DNA of 13,366 bases from Oscillospiraceae bacterium (lineage in GTDB: Bacteria; Bacillota; Clostridia; Oscillospirales; Oscillospiraceae). The translations under genes were made by a program, and so were the position numbers. The DNA lies in the NCBI GenBank assembly GCA_902783825.1, contig CACZSJ010000111.1, forward strand, positions 1-13,366, in the 5' to 3' direction. This document shows, in pieces, positions 11,597 to 13,366 of the stretch. The notes below the pieces were generated by a model. The model ran no database searches. It saw only the letters and a program-made list of their open reading frames with translations, and was not told where the DNA came from. The number at the start of each line of letters is the position of its first letter. Position 1 is the stretch's first letter.

Positions 11597-11626
11597 ATTG
11601 TATCCAAAGGGGGGAGATTCGGTGAA
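11597..11626 (-). promoter_or_regulatory. Weak candidate promoter of the aspartokinase gene
   Basis: -35 TTCACC (11626-11621) and -10 TACAAT (11602-11597) with 18-bp spacing on the minus strand. The -35 matches the consensus at four of six positions. Confidence 0.35.
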
Positions 11627-11681
11627 TAAAACGGGAGGAAACTGGCAAGAAAACAGGTAGACCATAAAGGGAGGCAAGAGA

Positions 11682-12752
11682 ATGCAGCAGAGTGTCGCAA
11701 AGGTTTTGACCGGGCTGCTGTATGCCGGGGCGGCAGTGGGCGCATTCTGGCTGACAGCACGCTTTCTGCTGCCTTGGCTGGCTCCGTTTCTGGTGGCGCT
11801 GGCCTTGGCTGCTATGCTGGAGGTGCCGGTACGGCTGATGATCCGCCACGGCTGGAGGAGGGGCGTCGCTTCCGCGCTGCTGAGCCTGCTGCTCTTGGGG
11901 CTGCTTTTGTGGGCGATGACGGCGCTGGCAGCCAGAGGCATCAGTGTGATTACGGAGTTTGCCCGAAGGACCCCGGCAATGATGGCTCAGCTGAGCGGCG
12001 GATTGGAAAAGCTGGAGGCGCGGCTGCTGGCGACGATCTCCCAATCTCCGGAAGGCGTTTCGGACTATATGCTGACGGCCATAGAATCCATGGGCGAAAG
12101 GCTCTATGACTTGCCAGCGGATCTCTCGCAATGGGCGCTGGACAGCCTGGCCAAAGCGGCCCAGGGAAGCGGAGACGTGCTGCTTTTTGCGGTGACGGCG
12201 GGGATCGGCACGTACTTTCTTTCTGCCACCTATCCTCAGACCATGGCTTTCCTGCAGGCGCAGCTTCCGGAAGCTGTCCGTCGGCGATTGGCGGGCTTGG
12301 GGCAGGATTTGAAAAGCAGCTTCGGCGCGCTCTTCCGGGCGCAGCTGATGCTAATGGGCATGACCTTTTTCGAACTGCTGCTGGCGTTTCTGCTGCTGGG
12401 GATTCCACGCGCCCCGGGGCTTGCTGCCGCAATTGCGCTGGTGGACGCGCTGCCGGTGTTCGGCACGGGCACCATCCTGCTGCCCTGGGCACTATACAGC
12501 CTGCTGCTGGGAGATCTGGGGCGGGGGATGGGCCTGCTGATCTGCTGGGGGATGGTGAATCTGGTGCGCAGCGGCGCCCAGGCCAAGCTGCTGGGGGATC
12601 AGATCGGACTGGATCCGCTGGCCTCCCTGGTGGCCGTGTACGTGGGTTGGCGGGTCTGGGGCGTTTGGGGAATGCTGCTGTTTCCGGTGCTGCTGGTGAC
12701 GCTGCAGCAGCTCAACGAAAAGGGCGTGATCTGCCTATGGAAAAGCTCGTAG
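11682..12752 (+). CDS. ytvI: AI-2E/YtvI family membrane protein, sporulation-type
   Basis: A 356-residue protein with about seven to eight membrane segments in the arrangement of the AI-2E transporter family: an N-terminal hydrophobic block to residue 90, a soluble amphipathic middle (about 95-165, including LSGGLEKLEARLLATIS), then a C-terminal helical block. The signature ALVDALPVFGTGTILLPWAL and later LLGDQIGLDPLASLVAVYVG match the YtvI branch, which is linked with sporulation in Bacillus and Clostridia. The usual RQ-x2-EPK motif is diverged (VRSGAQAKLLG). What it transports is not known. AGGGAGG seven bases before the ATG sets the start. It is divergent from the aspartokinase and ends at a strong terminator. 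I see no clear sigma-A promoter, compatible with a sporulation sigma factor but not proof of it. Confidence 0.82.
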   Translation: MQQSVAKVLTGLLYAGAAVGAFWLTARFLLPWLAPFLVALALAAMLEVPVRLMIRHGWRRGVASALLSLLLLGLLLWAMTALAARGISVITEFARRTPAMMAQLSGGLEKLEARLLATISQSPEGVSDYMLTAIESMGERLYDLPADLSQWALDSLAKAAQGSGDVLLFAVTAGIGTYFLSATYPQTMAFLQAQLPEAVRRRLAGLGQDLKSSFGALFRAQLMLMGMTFFELLLAFLLLGIPRAPGLAAAIALVDALPVFGTGTILLPWALYSLLLGDLGRGMGLLICWGMVNLVRSGAQAKLLGDQIGLDPLASLVAVYVGWRVWGVWGMLLFPVLLVTLQQLNEKGVICLWKSS

Positions 12753-12761
12753 ACAGATATA

Positions 12762-12802
12762 AAAAGGAAGGGAATTTGTCGGATGACAATTCCCTTCCTT
12801 TT
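12762..12802. terminator. Bidirectional terminator after ytvI
   Basis: Long stem: AAAAGGAAGGGAATT plus TGTC pairs with GACAATTCCCTTCCTTTT around a GGAT loop, with one bulged T. Plus-strand T4 follows the stem, and the minus strand ends in T5. It serves ytvI and the convergent small membrane protein gene. Confidence 0.9.
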
Positions 12803-12821
12803 GCTTATATGGTTTGCAGAT

Positions 12822-13031
12822 TCAGGCGGCCGGAGACAAAAACGCGTCTTTGAAAACCTGGATCACTTCTCCGGCGTACTCGTAGTAAGCGGTGGGATGA
12901 AAACGATCCTCCACCGTCTCCATGACACGGGCAGCGTCGCCGCCGGTCATCAGACCAACGCCCACACTCACCGCACCCAATAAAATAAGAATCAGAACGA
13001 TGGCGGTGACGATTTTCCAAGCTTTCCTCAT
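12822..13031 (-). CDS. Small single-pass membrane protein, unknown function
   Basis: A 69-residue protein with one N-terminal membrane helix (about residues 6-30, IVTAIVLILILLGAVSVGVG) preceded by basic residues, then a short acidic outer or inner tail (METVEDRFHPTAYYEYAGEVIQVF). The start has AAGGAGG seven bases upstream, and its ATGA overlaps the stop of the upstream gene, so the two are coupled. The N-terminal helix resembles that of DUF4097-type proteins that often follow DUF1700 genes in clostridia, but the beta-rich domain is missing, so this may be a shortened relative or an independent family. No function can be given. Confidence 0.75.
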   Translation of the reverse strand: MRKAWKIVTAIVLILILLGAVSVGVGLMTGGDAARVMETVEDRFHPTAYYEYAGEVIQVFKDAFLSPAA

Positions 13032-13366
13032 GCCGACACCTCCTTATAGCACCAACGGGAGCCCAGAGAGACAACACCATGGATCAGGCCGCCGATGAGG
13101 CCGCCCACAAAGCGCAAGGCGATCCAAAGGAACAGAATTCCCAGGGCAAACAGGATCAGCGCGGCGCCCAGAACGATCATCATATCCGCAAAAATGGGAA
13201 GGCCGCTGAAGGCGCTGATACACAGGGCGATGGCGCCGCCGATGGCGCCCACTCCCAGGGCCAGGAAAAACAGGGTGGGAATCAGCAGGATCACAATCCC
13301 CAGCAGGGTGAGTGGAATGGCCAGCAACACAAACAGGAGCAGCAGGGGAACCTTGGCCTGCCGCAC
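13028..13366 (-). CDS. Multi-pass membrane protein, probably DUF1700/HAAS-like C-terminal part (5' end outside window)
   Basis: 112 visible residues, almost wholly hydrophobic, with three to four membrane segments (KVPLLLLFVLLAIPLTLLGI, LALGVGAIGGAIALCISAF, MMIVLGAALILFALGILFLW) and a short cytosolic tail ending WCYKEVSA. The frame is open to the edge of the window. A GTG lies exactly at the last base, but I judge it more likely an internal Val codon, because DUF1700 proteins carry a helical N-terminal domain before this membrane block. Similarity to DUF1700 is by composition and layout only. It is coupled by a 4-nt ATGA overlap to the small membrane protein downstream. Confidence 0.6.
   Translation of the reverse strand: MRQAKVPLLLLFVLLAIPLTLLGIVILLIPTLFFLALGVGAIGGAIALCISAFSGLPIFADMMIVLGAALILFALGILFLWIALRFVGGLIGGLIHGVVSLGSRWCYKEVSA

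Noticed and set aside
11622..11660. 12-codon plus-strand frame with GTG start and G-rich site upstream of ytvI, a possible leader peptide
   Set aside because: There is no codon enrichment or attenuator hairpin after it, and the G-rich run may be chance; too little to call.
11532..12131. 200-residue N-terminal extension of the aspartokinase frame
   Set aside because: It is Gln/Pro/Arg-rich and antisense to ytvI; the ATG at 11531 starts exactly at the conserved aspartokinase N-terminus.

Overview
The window reads as chromosomal DNA from a GC-rich, strictly anaerobic, spore-forming Firmicute. Oscillospiraceae (Flavonifractor/Oscillibacter-like clostridia) is my best guess; this is inference. 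The clues are the oxygen-sensitive class III ribonucleotide reductase pair, strong GGAGG ribosome binding sites, clostridial-style promoters, a YtvI-type sporulation membrane protein, an ECF-type BioY and a lysine riboswitch. I see no rRNA, tRNA, IS element, phage gene or CRISPR array.

Left part (1-3400, all minus strand). nrdG and the 5' part of nrdD form an operon with a near-perfect promoter and two NrdR boxes 42 bp apart. Upstream lies an NhaC-family transporter, preceded by a full lysine riboswitch, a 12-bp leader terminator and its own promoter. It is therefore best read as a lysine transporter (LysW type) rather than a Na+/H+ antiporter.

3400-4060. A gene-poor stretch holds a candidate minus-strand small RNA (hairpins plus a U6 terminator), a patch of short repeats, and a small plus-strand DUF378 membrane protein.

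4059-9721 (minus strand). A tightly packed five-gene operon: (1) histidine phosphatase-GNAT fusion, (2) metallophosphoesterase with a C-terminal SH3 domain, (3) DUF1294 membrane protein, (4) an 856-residue protein joining a degenerate RecA/KaiC-like domain to a PPDK-type ATP-grasp module without the phosphohistidine and PEP domains, (5) the biotin transporter BioY. Genes 1-4 overlap by 4-8 nt. This is the main candidate for an undescribed system. Its promoter faces that of a divergent PurN-like gene, so the two transcripts would share about 30 nt of complementary 5' end. All three catalytic residues are replaced in the PurN homologue, which looks like a pseudoenzyme.

10557-13366. A short aspartokinase with apparently one ACT domain (minus), a YtvI/AI-2E-family membrane protein (plus), and at the right edge (minus) a small single-pass membrane protein overlapping the C-terminal part of a multi-pass membrane protein. 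Palindromic terminators, usable in both directions, separate the convergent units.
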